Assembly: GCA_029945375.1 (NCBI GenBank)
Contig: CM057060.1
Coordinates: 1,922,001-1,986,000, forward strand
Origin: Agaricus subrufescens
Lineage: Eukaryota; Basidiomycota; Agaricomycetes; Agaricales; Agaricaceae
DNA: 64,000 nt
Reading direction: 5' to 3'
The notes under the pieces are model-generated. The model did no database searches and was not told where the DNA came from. It saw only the letters and a list, made by a program, of their open reading frames with translations. The translations under genes were made by a program, and so were the position numbers. Shown piece after piece: positions 24,425 through 37,234 of the stretch; positions within the stretch are counted from its first letter, which is position 1, and every line of letters begins with the position of its first letter.

Positions 24425-25312
24425 ATGGCTTCACGTCTGCCCAGGGTCACTCTTGCAAGCCTCAGGCCAGCTCCAGGATCACAACATAGTGTAAGCTATC
24501 CAACACTATCTCCCTTTTTTATTCTGCTCAACTGTCTGTCATACAGCAAAAACGGGTTGGTCGCGGTGAAGGTTCGGGTTACGGTCGTACGGCCGGCCGC
24601 GGTAACAATGGCCAAAAATCTCGGTCAGGCCCAGGTCCTAGGCAAGGCTTTGAGGGTGGTCAAACACCAATCACCAAGATATTTCCCAAACGTGGCTTTA
24701 TTAATCCAAATGCGAGAACTTACGCGCCTGTTAACCTTGACCGGATACAACACTGGGTGGACCAAGGCCGCTTAGAATCGTCGCCTGAGAAACCCATTAC
24801 TGCCAGAGAGTTACTACTCAGTGGCTGCGTACATTCAGTACACGACGGCATCAAAATTCTGGGCAGTGTAAGTCATATTCCTCAACCCATCTTTACGCCA
24901 TTGTTCATTTCCCTCAGGGCGCAGAGCATCTTAAAGCACCTTTGTATATCGTCGCCTCGAGAGCAAGTCAAAGTGCTATTCAGGCTATTGAGGGCAAGGG
25001 TGGAAAAATAGTTTGCAAGTTCTACAATGACTTGGCCCTTCGAGATTGTGTCAAGGGTAGGACCGACCGGGTGTCGGCTGCCCCGACGCGTCGTGAGGAT
25101 ATTCGTAAGTCTACTAGTGCCTTTCTTGTCGCGGGGCAGTCTGACGCAGTCTCGCAGAATGGTACACTGACCACAAAAACCGTGGTTTCCTATCTCAAAA
25201 TACACTTGAGGCATTGGGGCCCTTGCCTTTCGTAGAAGAGCGCTGGAGTTCATTGGCTAAACAACTAAGTAGATTCAATCTTAAAGGAGACGGCACATTA
25301 GTAACTCATTAA
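24425..25312 (+). CDS. MRPL10: Mitochondrial large-subunit ribosomal protein uL15m
   Basis: The joined protein starts [20 protein letters not shown], a plausible presequence; the upstream GTG at 24413 is not used. After one intron comes the glycine-rich uL15 signature [18 protein letters not shown], then [20 protein letters not shown]. The later block [20 protein letters not shown] and the segment [20 protein letters not shown] complete the uL15 fold. The end is [14 protein letters not shown] with TAA at 25310-25312. About 240 aa, three or four introns. The stop is only 21 bp from the convergent PRP38 stop. Confidence 0.93.
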
Positions 25313-25333
25313 TTATACTCTTCTAATCATCAC

Positions 25334-26311
25334 TTATGTTTCCATTCTGTTGGGTGAAATACTACGGCTACGCGAGCGATATGGTGATCCCGAACCCGAA
25401 CGCGACCTTGAGGGGCTCCTTGAAATGTACCTTGAGCCAGTGGAGTTGGGAGTACCACTCCGCGACCTTGACATGCTTTTACGCACAAGGCTTCTACTTC
25501 TGCTTCTACTCCTGCTTCGTTCACTTTCATGGTCACTTTTTCCCTCCATGGCGTCAAGCAGTCGGCTCTTGCGCGGTCCGAGGTCTCCGACTTCTTCCAA
25601 GATCTGGCGCTTAGGTATTCGTGGTAGAATGATATCACATACGCGTTCTTCCGTCAAGAGTTCGTTGACAAATTCATCGATGTATGTCAAAGAGTATCCA
25701 TCTAGAAAGATCAGATTTGTTATGCGCCTTGACAAGGGCCATCAATACTTACTCATATCCCGCAGGCGCAGTTTTCTGTAGTCTTTTAGGAGCGGTTCCA
25801 GAATCTCGTAGACCTCGACGGCTTGAAATGTCATCCGGACATACATTGCTGCTAAAGCACGTAGATACCTAGAAGATTGTAAGTACCTAATTCATGTTTG
25901 GATAAACACACGCAACTCACTTGAATTCGTCTGCTTGGAGATATTCCAACAAAATTTCCTTTTCTGGCTGGATTTGTAGAAGCTTGAGGAGAAGACAGAG
26001 AAAGTCGGTCGGCTTCTGGTTGCCTCCATAGACACCCCCTATTGTGCGCAGCTCAATGGCTTTGTCTATGATACTCGCGGCTGCATGGGGCATAAGATTG
26101 GGTGGGTGAAGGAGTGGACTGTACCATACCGGTGAGTGCAAAGCAGTGTTCCTTCCAGAACGTGCATTCATAGATACGATTACGAATGACCGTCTCCACC
26201 AGGTACTGTCGGAGTGAGGGAAGCGGGACGAGCTGGACGCAACAAGATGGCGCCTACCTGGGGGTTCTGGCCGTGGATGGCCTTGGCACCGATGACTGTC
26301 GTGTTGGCCAT
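25334..26311 (-). CDS. PRP38: Pre-mRNA-splicing factor 38
   Basis: PRP38 is a component of the spliceosomal B complex required for U4 release and activation. It starts MANTTVIGAKAIHGQNPQ, continues through the PRP38 domain (YLVETVIRNRIYECTFWKEH, GGVYGGNQKPTDFLCLLLKL, GYSLTYIDEFVNELLTEERV) and ends with a short RS-rich tail (RSRSRSRSLVRKS ... SISPNRMET). The RS tail resembles metazoan Prp38 and is missing in budding yeast. About 250 aa, four or five introns. Convergent with uL15m, 21 bp between stops. Confidence 0.94.
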
Positions 26312-27013
26312 GATGGAGAAGCAACTTGAATTGTTTGGATCTGTTACAATGTCTTTTCCCTCCTTCCTGCAACCTCTGGACTTCGATCAGATTACTTGGC
26401 CGTCGCTCCCTGACTTTCAAGGGTAATGTAGCGGGACATGCGGCTCTAAACCCGCAGACTTCGGGGACCTATGCACGATGCCACCGGAGGCGTACTCTAC
26501 CGGAGCGGCACAGGCGACTGCATTTTCGCTGCTATCAGTGCAATTTACCTTCCACTGGACAATGTCTCTTGCTATGTACTACAGAGGCGCTATCCCCTCG
26601 CGAGGACACATGCATGGCAGTAGGCTGTTCGCCTCCCTCTTGCTGTTGAAAGGTAAAACGACCGATGGATGCTGATAACGATTGCGTCCAGGACTCTGCC
26701 CTACACAGAAAGCACAGGGCTGCTTCGTACGAGGTATGGGCGGGCGACGTGGCCCGATGAGGTTTGTGGAGTGTCAATGCGACGGCGATTGCGTGGGTGG
26801 GACCTGCGAAACATAGCGGTGTGGCGGGTCTGGTAGACTAAATAGCTGTACAGACAAAGCCTGTAATATAGTATAGCGAACACGGAGGGATTTCTGGGCC
26901 TGCGAGACACGGATTGTGTGCGGTCGGGGCTGGTGACCTGATTAGTTTGTTGTTCCCTGACTTCTTCCTCCTCGCTCTGGTCTCTTCGGCTCCTGGGCTC
27001 TGTGTATGCCGGA
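26312..27013. other. Long divergent spacer between PRP38 and Rco1-like gene, no gene seen
   Basis: About 700 bp, the longest spacer in the window. Both flanking genes point away from it. Frames up to 107 codons exist on both strands but have no recognisable motif or family resemblance. It presumably holds both promoters and 5' leaders; a short unrecognised or non-coding gene cannot be excluded. Confidence 0.45.
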
Positions 27014-30000
27014 ATGGCCACAACAGCTAGTATTCCCCCGTATATGCTTCCAGGAGTCACCGTTCAGCAGCCGTCCCATCTAGAAGGGGACTCCAATCTA
27101 GCTACTGAGATATTACCGGGCCCTCCCTCAATTGCCTCTGTCCAGCAAGCCGCCCAGAAACGCGACCCCAGAAAACCGTCCACTGTCTTCTCCTACTTGC
27201 CTCCGTCGGATCCGGGATCGACTTACTCTGGCATTATGCATGGTACTCTCATTGGCCAGGAGCCCCAGGACGGGCCTCGCACAAAACGTTCCAGAGTTGA
27301 CAAGGGGTTAGTTTTCTTCTTCTTTCATCAGTCACGCAGCTGACCACCACTCTCCCTCTGTCTCCGCTCTCTCTGTCTCGCGATGTCCATCTATCATGGT
27401 GATTTACTCTTACGCGTCCCTCACTTTCTCCTTGCTTTGCGGGAAAGGACGGCTTCTGGCCGTGCTCAACGTGCCTCTGCCCGCAATCAAAATGGGGTAA
27501 TCCCTGCTGTGCCCTTGGAGAGCACCAGCTCTGCGGACGGACCTACGCTGTTCAATCCAGGTCCATCGCCCATGGAGACTGAAAGTGTAACCTGTTTACC
27601 AGACGATGAACCCGCCCTCACACGCTCTGACTCCTCTCAAAATCTACACGATCTTCTGTCCCAGACAGCTCACGCGAGAGCAAAACGCAAGGACAAAGGA
27701 AAGGGAAGGGAACTGGATTCAGCTTCTGTAAAGGTGAAAGAGGAGCCAAAAAGCATTCCTTTGCCATCGCCCGACCCCGCGCCTTCGAATCTTGTGCGTC
27801 CTCTATATCGTTCTCCTGAGAACGAGACCTCATTGTCTCTCTTAGCTCAGTAATCATGATCATTGTTCCTCTTGTCGTTCGCATGGTGATCTCGTGTATT
27901 GCGATGGATGTCCCCGGGCTTTCCACCTCTGGTGTGTCGATCCGCCCATCGAGAATATAGAAGAAGGTGATAGTCGTTGGTTCTGTCCCGCCTGTGTGAT
28001 ACGTAAGGTATGTCAAGTTCGGCTCGTTGTCGCTGCCATTGGTCTCGATCTTCCTTAGCAACCACCTGCGAAACCGCCACCCTCCCTTTTGTCGCCATTA
28101 ATCCACCAATTAAATATATCTATACCGATGGAGTTTCAGCTACCTGAAGAAATCCGGTCTTACTTCAAAGATGGTGAATCAATGTGTCCCTCAATCAAAT
28201 GGCAGACTTTCTCAACCTCGTGTTTTAGTCGGTTCAGGACCTAAGGGAAATTACATCAATACAAATGAATATAAACCGCCCCGCCCAAAGTAAGGCAGCA
28301 CTGTCATTCCCTGATTATGATGTAAAAATTTTTCGTTCCTTTAGCCGTCTTGGACTTTTCGAAGATAGAGACCCCTTTCGCCTTAAGGATAGAAACGGCG
28401 CTCCCGTCCTATGTTTCCAATGTGGGATGTCTGCTCTTCCAGGTGGCCTTGCTGCCACTGCGCCTGCCGCGAAGAGGACAAGGCGATCGTCATCAGTCAA
28501 AAGTGCAACAGAAGACGGCTGGAAGAGCATAGTTTCATGCGATTTCTGTAATCTTCACTGGCATCTAGACTGTCTCGATCCTCCTCTCCCAAGTATGCCG
28601 CCGTTCAATAAAAAATGGATGTGTCCAAACCACTCGGAAAAAATTATGGTAAGGTGCAATTTTTATGGCAGCCCGTCTTAGCTAATCAGCATCCCCATCG
28701 TTCAGCCTATCAAGCGTCGTGTACCCAAATCAAATCCTTACCCTGTCATTGAAATAAACCGAACAGGTCAATCTAACAACGGGAATATTGACATCGTCCC
28801 ATCCGAAAGTACGACTCCCATTCAACAGTCAAATCGCATCGCCACGGACGAAGTTCTGATTAACGGTCGTCGATATCGTGTTCCCGAGCGAACAGTAATC
28901 CTTGATTTTTGGAGTAAACTCAATAAAGGTCATGGTACACAACAACAGTGAGCCTTCTTTTTTCTCAGGAGTATCATTATGTGCCAATCAACTATCCAGG
29001 GACTCGAAAGATGTTGCGTCATCCGCAATGTCCTCTCCACTTACATCGCTCAGCTCTCTAGATGATATTGGAGATGATCTACATCACGATACGGGGCTTA
29101 GTGGGGACGATGAGGAGTTGAAAATTGCCCAGGTAATTCTAAGGCACGAAGTCAAGCTGCATTCCTCAGCTGATCATGGTCTCTGTTTGGATAGATGCTC
29201 TGTGGTCTGAGGCTCCGAGAACAACCCACGTCCCCCGTAAATCATGTTCCACGTCGAAGGACTGTGGATCGCGCCGTGCAAACGGCCTCCGAGGTGGAAT
29301 TACCTGCCAAACCCAGGGGTAGACCACCAAACGCTCACTCAAAGGTCAATCACTCATGTTAGTCTGACAAGAATCTACCGATACTGATTTCACACATAGC
29401 GCGCAACCAAAATTGCAGCAGTCAATGGACATCTTCGGTCCCAGCCAAGTACATCTACCGACTCGACAAATGCGCTGGCAACGTCTGCATCAACAGCAGT
29501 AGCTACGAGGAAGAAGAGATCGACACAGAGCACCCAACCTGATACAAGCATGCGTGAATTGAGATCAAGAAGCAGAAATACAATAGGGGACCCGACTAAC
29601 AATATTACAGTTAAGGTGAGTTTATCAATATCTTCAGGTCTTCAGGCTTTCTTACTAATATCATTGTCGAAGGATAATACCAAAGACAACATCACGGCTG
29701 CTGCTCTGCATACCAGCGACCAGAATTTACTACCTGCCAAGAAAAATGTTCAAGTCAAGGTAATCACAAATTTCCAAGCTTCTCGAATATTAACTTGACT
29801 AAGTGTCATCATTAGGTTGAAGAAACAGACGACTCTTTAGGATTGATGGGTGGGCTAAATGCTGATGTTCCAGCTACAACGGTTTCTATCAAGGTAAGCG
29901 CAAAGACTCGTCATAGCTGTCAACGAGTTGTCTAATCTGCAACTTCAGACACCATCAAAACGGCGGGGACGGCGGAGTGCTGCAGCTAAAGAGGCTGAAG

Positions 30001-30335
30001 AAACAAAGGTGGCTTCAGCACAACCAAAACGCGGAAGGAAGAGAAAGGAGCGTGACGATGACGCACAAGATCCTACCTACAGACCGAACAATGCCGACAA
30101 TGCAAAGGAACGAAAGCTTGAATCAGAGGAAAAAGGTAAACGAATAACTCGAAGACGTAGTGTGCGTACCCCGTCGCGTTCCTGGACTACTCCCTCCGCT
30201 CCTGCTACAACCGTAAACACCTCTTCTTCCGCTCCTGCGACCCCTTCCCTAAAGATCCGCCTTCCGCGATTAAGCAATGTGGGATCTATCTCGATGGTCA
30301 ACTCCACGGGCATCAACGCGCCAAGTAAGTCGTGA
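27014..30335 (+). CDS. RCO1: Double PHD-finger chromatin protein, Rco1/Cph-like (Rpd3S subunit)
   Basis: Rco1 helps the Rpd3S histone deacetylase read H3K36-methylated, transcribed chromatin. The first PHD finger (CSSCRSHGDLVYCDGCPRAF, then HLWCVDPP and WFCPAC) has the Cys4-His-Cys3 pattern. The linker GPKGNYINTNEYKPPRP is typical of this family. The second finger begins VLCFQCGMSALPGG, has a Lys/Arg-rich insert, and continues IVSCDFCNLHWHLDCLDPPL with MCPNH. The N-terminus MATTASIPPYMLPG and the region before PHD1 are low complexity. The tail after about 28.9 kb consists of many small exons ending in basic segments (KRRGRRSAAAKEA, RGRKRKERDDD). The 3' end is uncertain: the frame stops at 30333-30335, but a GTAAGT donor at 30325 could splice on to 30383 and extend the tail. 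Confidence 0.75.
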
Positions 30336-31001
30336 TGTTGGCCGATGAACCTGCCACGTTGTGCACATACCACTTTCTCAAGGACTGCGTGGCATTTCGA
30401 CCTGGACCATACATTTTTCAACATTACTTCGATGTTCCTATAGGAAACTTAATTGTCAGTTGGTCTACTATACTTCGTCGCTCATAAGCTGCATCGACAT
30501 GTAATAAACTCTTATGAATTATTTCGAAGGTTTAGAATGTAGAAATTCAACTGGAACCATGTTGTGTAGTCGACGCGGAAAAACAACAATGCTAGACTAG
30601 AGCAGAGCTCACTCGTCCAACGGTCTTGAGGAAAGATCTCGGGATTGACTAATTTTACTTCGGTATTATCAGCTGTTGGAGGGCTCCAGGCACGTATGCG
30701 TCTGTCACTCTCGATAGCAAATCAGAATTCGTCAATCGTTGCTATTTAAAAGGTTATTTGTAAAAGGGTGTACGGAAATGATACCAGTTTCGGCAAGCGC
30801 AGAAGGTTGCATCTTTTCATCAAAACAAACCAGGAGTCTATCTCCTTGCACCGTGGGTTCTATCTGTTGCATGCTTCTTCGTAATACAATTCAAATGAGC
30901 AACCCTTAGAGGTGCCTTATATTGTGGTGGATCGGCTTTACCCTGGCAATCTGATACTATATACAGTATATACATACTCATTTACTTGTTGAACATCATT
31001 C
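30336..31001. other. Intergenic spacer, no gene seen
   Basis: About 670 bp, relatively AT-rich, between the Rco1-like gene and MOD5. The first 120 bases may belong to an extra 3' exon of the Rco1-like gene. A TATA-rich stretch around 30955-30975 lies about 30-45 bp before the MOD5 start codon. No other structure is recognised. Confidence 0.5.
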
Positions 31002-32789
31002 ATGACTCTCAGGCCCCTGATTGCAATATGTGGAACTACCGGCGTCGGAAAATCCAATATAGCTGTCGAACTTGCTCTACGGATTCGGCAGGGCGGCCTC
31101 AAGAGTGGTTGGCGAGGAGCTAAAATAATCAACGCTGATTCGATGCAAGTATACGAGGGCCTAGATGTTATCACAAACAAGATTCCGCAAGAAGAAAGGA
31201 TGGGCGTTGAGCATCTTTTGATGGATGTTAAGAAACCCGGCGAACAGTACGTTGTTGGTCAGTGGGTGAAGGATGCTCTTTCGTTGGCAAGTTCGCATCG
31301 AGGGCTGGTAGGACTATACTAATCATTTGTGTTAAGATCAATAAAATTCATCAGGATGGAGAGGTGCCAATAGTCGTCGGAGGAACGTCATACTGGATCC
31401 AGCATCTTATCTTCCCTGACCGCTTGATGACCACACCCCCAACAGTGGCTGACCAGCCACAGGGAAGGGGGAAGATCGAAGAGCAGGTCGACGATTCGGA
31501 ACTACGGCAACTCTTTTGTTCCTTACCTGAGTCAACACCTTCCGCAGGAGCGGATCCTGACACCGCCTTTAAGATGCACCGTTTGCTTTCTGTGTTGGAC
31601 CCAGTAATGGCAGCACGCTGGCATTGGCGAGATACTCGCAAAGTATTGCGGAGCTTGGAAATTATCAAAAATACTGGACGAAAAGCAAGTGACATCGTTG
31701 CTGAACAGTCCTCGAGGACAGCTTTTAATGAACCAAGGTTCGTCACCCCAGTGGAATAATTGAACATATCTTCTTATGTATGTAGATTCCGCACCCTTTT
31801 CTTCTGGTTGTACGCTGAACCAAGTGTCCTTGAAGGAAGACTCTACGAGAGGGTGGATAAAATGATAGAGGCATGTTCGACTGGACTTCTTCTCTGAACT
31901 TGTCTGATCCGATTTTTTTTCAGCTTGGCTTACTAGATGAGATCCGTACTCTCCGAAAGATAGCATCCGATTCCCTAGCAAAAGCTCCTCAAACAGATGA
32001 AAACCCCGACTATGATTATAGTTTAGGTATCTATCAAGCCATTGGTAGGTGTCATCCACCTTCTATATGTTAGACCACAGTTGAAGTCGATTACACAGGC
32101 TACAAGGAGTTTCATGATTATCTTTCTAACCCTGAACACACCCAGAAAGAGTTTTCCCAAGCGGTAGATAGAATGAAACTGTCCACCAAACAATATGCTA
32201 AACGGCAAATATCTTGGATTCGCAACAAACTTATTCCAGCAATAAGCGCTTCTGCAAAAGAGGGTTCTCCACTGGCACTATATCTACTAGATGCAACTGG
32301 TCGGTCCCAATCAAGTAACTCTCATGTTTTTTGTCTTTTCTATATGATTGTCTAGAGCTCGGCAAAGAGTGGAAAATCAAAGTTCAAGAACCCGCAATCG
32401 ACATCACTACAAGTTGAGTCTTTTGAAAGATGCTGTTCGTATAGTCTCTGATCCAGAATTAGATTTTTTAGACGGGCAAACGCTTCCCGAAGCTAGGTCA
32501 TTGTCAACAAGAGCACAGGATGTTCTACCAGTCAAAGACAAAGATATCCGGTGCGTAGTCGCATCTCCAAGTACGGTCGTCTTGTATGCACTTATATCTA
32601 ATTTTCCCTCCTAGACCAGCAAATGTTTTGCAAGCTAGGCAAAAAGTCGTATGTCCAATCTGCACGGTGGAACCAAATCGCCCAGTCATGATCGAACAAG
32701 GAGCGGAATGGGAAATTCACCAAAAGACTCGAGCGCATAAGCGCTTGGCTGCTAGGCTAAATCGTGAACGGCTACTTCGTGAACAATAG
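31002..32789 (+). CDS. MOD5: tRNA dimethylallyltransferase (isopentenyltransferase)
   Basis: This enzyme transfers dimethylallyl to N6 of A37 in tRNAs reading UNN codons; eukaryotic forms act in cytosol, mitochondria and nucleus. The start MTLRPLIAICGTTGVGKSNI has the P-loop GTTGVGKS, followed by the IPPT motifs IINADSMQVYEGLDVITNKI and HLLMDV. The later motif is VPIVVGGTSYWIQHLIF. The C-terminal extension has the eukaryotic C2H2-type zinc finger VCPICTVEPN ... WEIHQKTRAHKRL. It ends RLLREQ with TAG/TAA at 32787-32789. About 480 aa, six or seven introns. The start codon follows the presequence-like residues only weakly, so mitochondrial targeting is unclear. Confidence 0.93.
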
Positions 32790-32885
32790 CCCCTCTGGAG
32801 AGATTTATTTTCAAAGGGTAGGACTGCATAACTCATATTTTACATCGTATAAAACATTTCAACACTCGGACACTGTTGAACAACA

Positions 32886-34532
32886 TCACTCTTTAGCCCA
32901 ATCAAGTAACCAATCTTCCCAGTCCTCCCAATCAGTAGCGCCTTCATTACCTCCCCCACGACGCGGATCCAAGAGATGGTCCACGACATGGACGGCGGCA
33001 TTAGAAGTCACCACATCGTGAGCAAGAACACGACGTCCATTCGCAATTACGTCGGTTTTGAATATGGATGGTTGGTGTGACCCGGGCACTGGTAGGCTGT
33101 ACTCAGTCTTCTTGATGTGTGCGTGTAAAGGACAATTATTCATGAGAGTTGTAAGCTGAAAGTCACGTTTGAAGACGGTTTTGCCGTGTCCTTCATTGAA
33201 ATCGTCATGAGTCTGGAGAGCTGACTTGCTGTTGTACTGATGATCTACATGCCATTATTAATGCCAAGTCATATTCGCATTTGCAAGGATAGAGCATACC
33301 CGAGAAGACGACGGTATTGGGAACGATGTGATACTGGAGGACCCTCTTCAAAACATGGCTCCCCGCGGGCGAAAACAAGAATAGGCGAAGTTTGAAAGGG
33401 AGCCGTTCAAACGCAATATTGAGAGGCGCGAAGAAAGTAAGCGAGGTAGCACCTTGAAGCTTGCAGTCATGGAAATCCTTCTCCTTGCAGTGCACATTTA
33501 GGTCAAGTTCGTCAGTCAAGCCAACACGTTGAATGGCAGATGTCTGTACGGCTGTGTATCGGTGAATTGTTAAACTGAAGATAGACAGACTCACGGCGAT
33601 TGAGAAGTATTGGGGGAGAAGGAAGAGAGTCTTGAACGCCGACACAGGTGGAAGTACGGGGTGATTCACGACGTGGACAATCCCTTTAAATAAAGATTGA
33701 GACCTTAGATATGAACGTCAACTAATTGCGCACCATTCGAGGCTCTGAGATTAGAGTCAACAATTTTAGAATAGAAATTGATGTTGGTCGAAGGTGGAAG
33801 TATCCTTTGTTCGATCCTTACACGAAAAGGATCCCCTTCCCTAAAGCTTGGGCTACGCAAGTAGGTCGGGAAGGTGGCGTTTTGACCTAGGGTGTAAACA
33901 TCGAGATCCTCGGGCAGAGACTCGTAAGCAAGCGCAGCATGAATCAAAAGCTTGAGAAGTTTTTTGAGTCGGTCTTTCTTGTCATCGAGCAATGACGAGC
34001 CGTCGAGTTCATCAGCGGCGGTCATGACGTCATTCCAGTGGCAGCGATGAGATATGGCAAAGGACAACACATCTCCCTCATCCATTCTATCAAGCATAGA
34101 GAGGTCACCGCAACCATGGTGACCAGGACGTTTGAGGGCCCAATCCGGGGTCGCGAAGAAAGTTATACTGAATAATTATGAAAAAAAATCAAAATGTGGA
34201 GAAACAATGTTCGCACTTGTAATCCTTGCTGTCATAGTATCCCTCATCGTCAGCAAAGCGAATAGCCTTGGTCAACTTGGTGAACCTGCCATACATACAA
34301 ATCAGAACAACCCAAGAATGAGAACGAGATAGTGTTACCTCGGATCGTTACTGATGTATTTCCAAATAGTCTTTTCGTGGAGGGTTTCCTCCGTAACAGG
34401 AAATTCAGACACCACGTTGAGCGGGAGTTGGTTGGTGTCAGGCGCAAAAGAACTGGCGCCGCTCCATGGCCCCAAAGCAAATGAGGCGGTCGCGAGGAAG
34501 CTGCTGAAGAACAAAAGATTGAGGAGCAACAT
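32886..34532 (-). CDS. Secreted fasciclin (FAS1) domain protein
   Basis: It starts MLLLNLLFFSSFLATASFAL, a clear signal peptide. The mature protein has two FAS1-like regions. The first includes TIWKYISNDPR and a His/Asp-rich stretch with ALAYESLPEDLDVYTLGQNA. The second includes GATSLTFFAPLNIAFERLPF, VLKRVLQYHIVPNTVVFS and the conserved end GRRVLAHDVVTSNAAVHVVD. It finishes with a short acidic tryptophan-rich tail (WEDWEDWLLDWAKE) instead of a GPI-anchor signal. FAS1 proteins mediate cell or wall adhesion, and several are developmentally regulated in mushrooms. About 470 aa, four or five introns. A TATA box lies about 40 bp before the start codon. Domain boundaries are approximate. Confidence 0.82.
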
Positions 34533-34570
34533 GACGAGACAAGTGCTGGAGAATCAGGGGAGACTGGGCG

Positions 34571-34579
34571 TATATATAT
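34571..34579 (-). promoter_or_regulatory. TATA box of the fasciclin gene
   Basis: The run TATATATA sits about 40 bp upstream of the fasciclin start codon at 34532. Few other genes here show so clear a TATA element. A TATA promoter fits a regulated secreted protein better than a housekeeping gene. Position of transcription start not known. Confidence 0.4.
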
Positions 34580-34810
34580 CCAGAAGACACAGGAGACCAT
34601 GTATATGTCATCCAGGCGGAAACAGGGGACAGATCTAGGGGACACAGGAGCTCCAATGGTCTGAGTGCATGACGACATGAACGGTCAGCCGTGCGCTCAT
34701 CATCGGGCACATCTAAATCATGGCATTGCATTACACAAGCTTGGCTTACATACGATGGTACCAGCTCATAGAGAAGGAAGGACAAAAGTAAAACAAAAAA
34801 TACATGTGCT

Positions 34811-37175
34811 TCACTCCACGATCTGACGGAACTTGTCTTGAATCTCGGTATGTAGGGAATCCATTTTCTGCTTGATAGGGTCCTTCCCTTGTGATGGTGA
34901 CTGTATAAAGTACTTGAGTCAGCTATCAGAGGTCAGAATGAATCACTCACCTCGAATTTCATTTGTGACAGTTTGAACATAATGTCCGCTGCGGAATCTT
35001 TGATCTTTGCAAATGTGAGATCGTGTTGAGCCACCGCTTTGATCGCTAAATCATGGAAGGACACAAAGTTCTTCAGCATGGCACTAGTCTTGTAGAACGG
35101 GCAATATCTGTCGTATTCACTCATGCCGTTTTGTTGCAGGAAGTCGTCTTTGAGCATTCTTGCCACTTCCAGCGTGATCTTATCGTTCTCTCCCAGAGCA
35201 CTCTTCCCAACCAATTGGACAATCTCAGCCAAGTCCTCCTCCTTCTGAAGAATCTCTTTCGTCTTGGTTCTGAGCTCAACGAAACCGGGTTCTTCACGTT
35301 CGTAATAGGGTTCCAAAATCTTTGTGTACTTCGAGTATGACAAGTTCCAGTTGACTGATGGGAAGTGCTTTCGCTGTGCAAGCTTCTTGTCGAGACCCCA
35401 GAAGACTTGGACGATACCAAGGGTAGCAGCAGTCACAGGGTCAGAGAAATCACCACCAGGAGGCGAGACACTGAACAACGTCATTAGGGCTCACAAGGCA
35501 AGAGTCAGAGCCATACGTACGCCCCAACGATAGAGACCGTTCCATGACGAGCTGGGTTGCCCAAACAAACGACCTTGCCAGTACGCTCGTAAAAGCTTGC
35601 TAGCTTGGTACTGAGATAGGCAGGATAACCAGAATCTGCCGGCATTTCTGCCAGCCGACCGGAAATTTCACGCAAAGCCTCGGCCCAACGGGAAGTTGAA
35701 TCAGCCATCATGGCCACATTGGATCCTTGGTCACGGAAATATTCTGAGAGTGTGATACCGGTATAGATAGATGCTTCTCGGGCAGCTACAGGCATGTTGG
35801 AAGTGTTGGCCACCAAAGTCGTACGTTTCATAATAGGTTCTTGGCGGTCACCAATTTCCATAGTCAGTTCGGGGAACTAGGTCGAAGTTAAGTGAGGAAA
35901 GCGGCCAGGATAAAGAAAATCGCAGACCTCCATTAATACTTCCGCCATCTGTACAGCGGTCAGTCATACAAATCTGAGGATGCAACAATTTACACACCTC
36001 ATTACCACGCTCACCACAACCGACATATACGATGATATCGCTGTTTGAAAATTTCGAGATAGCTTGTGAGATGACAGTTTTTCCACAACCGAAAGCTCCT
36101 GGAATAGCGGTTGTCCCTCCCTGCACGCATCTTTTAATAGCCGTTAGCGTGAACGATATCATGAAGACTAAAGGCAGGGTTTTTACGGGAAAAGGGCGTC
36201 GAGGATGCGCTGTCCGGTAAGAAGAGGATAATCTGCTGTGAGTTTTTCTGTGACGGGACGCGGAGCCCGAACAGGCCATAGCTGCATCATGGTGTGTTTA
36301 GTTGTCTTTCCTTCGAATTCTGTCTCCAAAACCACATCCTACGCAATATCAATGAGAGAGGTAACGTTGGTCATAAACTATGCCTCACATCAACCGCATA
36401 GCTACCCGCCTCGGCGATGTGGGTGATAGTTCCAAGAGCCTTGGGCGGTAGAATAATCTTGTGGTTGTTGACGAGGGAGTTTTCGTACACGCCACCGAAT
36501 ATATCACCTCCGGATATATGATCGCCGACCTGGATGGGTGAAGTCAGTGAAAATTCAGATTGTTAGAGAGATGTGATAATTACTTTGAAACTGGTTGGCT
36601 TAAAGTCCCACTTGAGTGTACGGCTGAGGGCATCCGTGTTAATTCCGCGAGGTATATAGATTGATTTAGAAAGTTCTTGGATGGACTGATCGCGATATAA
36701 GGATGAGGGAATGATATGATTTCTGATGGCTCACTCTTAAGGGGCGCTGGATACCATCGACGATGTTGCCCATAAGACCTGAACGACTGATGAGCAAAGA
36801 AAGACAATAGATGGAAAAGTAAGGTACCTGGGCCAAGTTCGACGCTAAGAGGTTTACCTGTTCGGAGGACGGGATCTCCGACGGTCACACCGGATGTTTC
36901 CTCGTATACTTGGATGGTGGCTTTATCGCCTTCGATACGAATGACCTCTGACAGAACCGAGTGAGGGGATGGGGGAGCGATTTTACTACGCCACACGCAC
37001 CGCCGACCAGTTCATCGTGACCGACGCGGACAAGCTCGTACATAGCGGCACCAATCATGTTCTCGGCGACAACGACTGGGCCTGAAACACCAAAGACCTG
37101 GCCAAACTTGCTTTCGCGGTCCTCATTGCTGATTTTTGGTAGATCGCGCTTTGCGTTCTGGAGAGCACCGGCCAT
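34811..37175 (-). CDS. VMA1: V-type proton ATPase catalytic subunit A
   Basis: This is the ATP-hydrolysing subunit of the V1 sector. The start [20 protein letters not shown] is followed by [18 protein letters not shown] and the catalytic P-loop [20 protein letters not shown], then [14 protein letters not shown]. Later: [53 protein letters not shown] and [20 protein letters not shown]. The end is RQIVE with TGA at 34811-34813. About 620 aa in roughly ten exons, family-standard. Unlike yeast VMA1 there is no intein: the P-loop site is contiguous apart from ordinary introns. Head to head with RPT1, 122 bp between start codons, with a GTCACGTG motif in the middle. Confidence 0.96.
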
Positions 37176-37234
37176 GGTTCCGGGGTCGGAGAGGGAGATG
37201 GACCATTCAAGCCAGAGATACGGCCGATGCCGGG

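Noticed and set aside
26326..26777. Open frames on both strands in the PRP38-Rco1 spacer
   Set aside because: No family resemblance, biased composition or splice context; chance frames are expected at this length.
34811..37175. Possible intein in VMA1, as found in budding yeast
   Set aside because: The P-loop region [12 protein letters not shown] is continuous apart from ordinary short introns and the gene length fits an intein-free subunit A.
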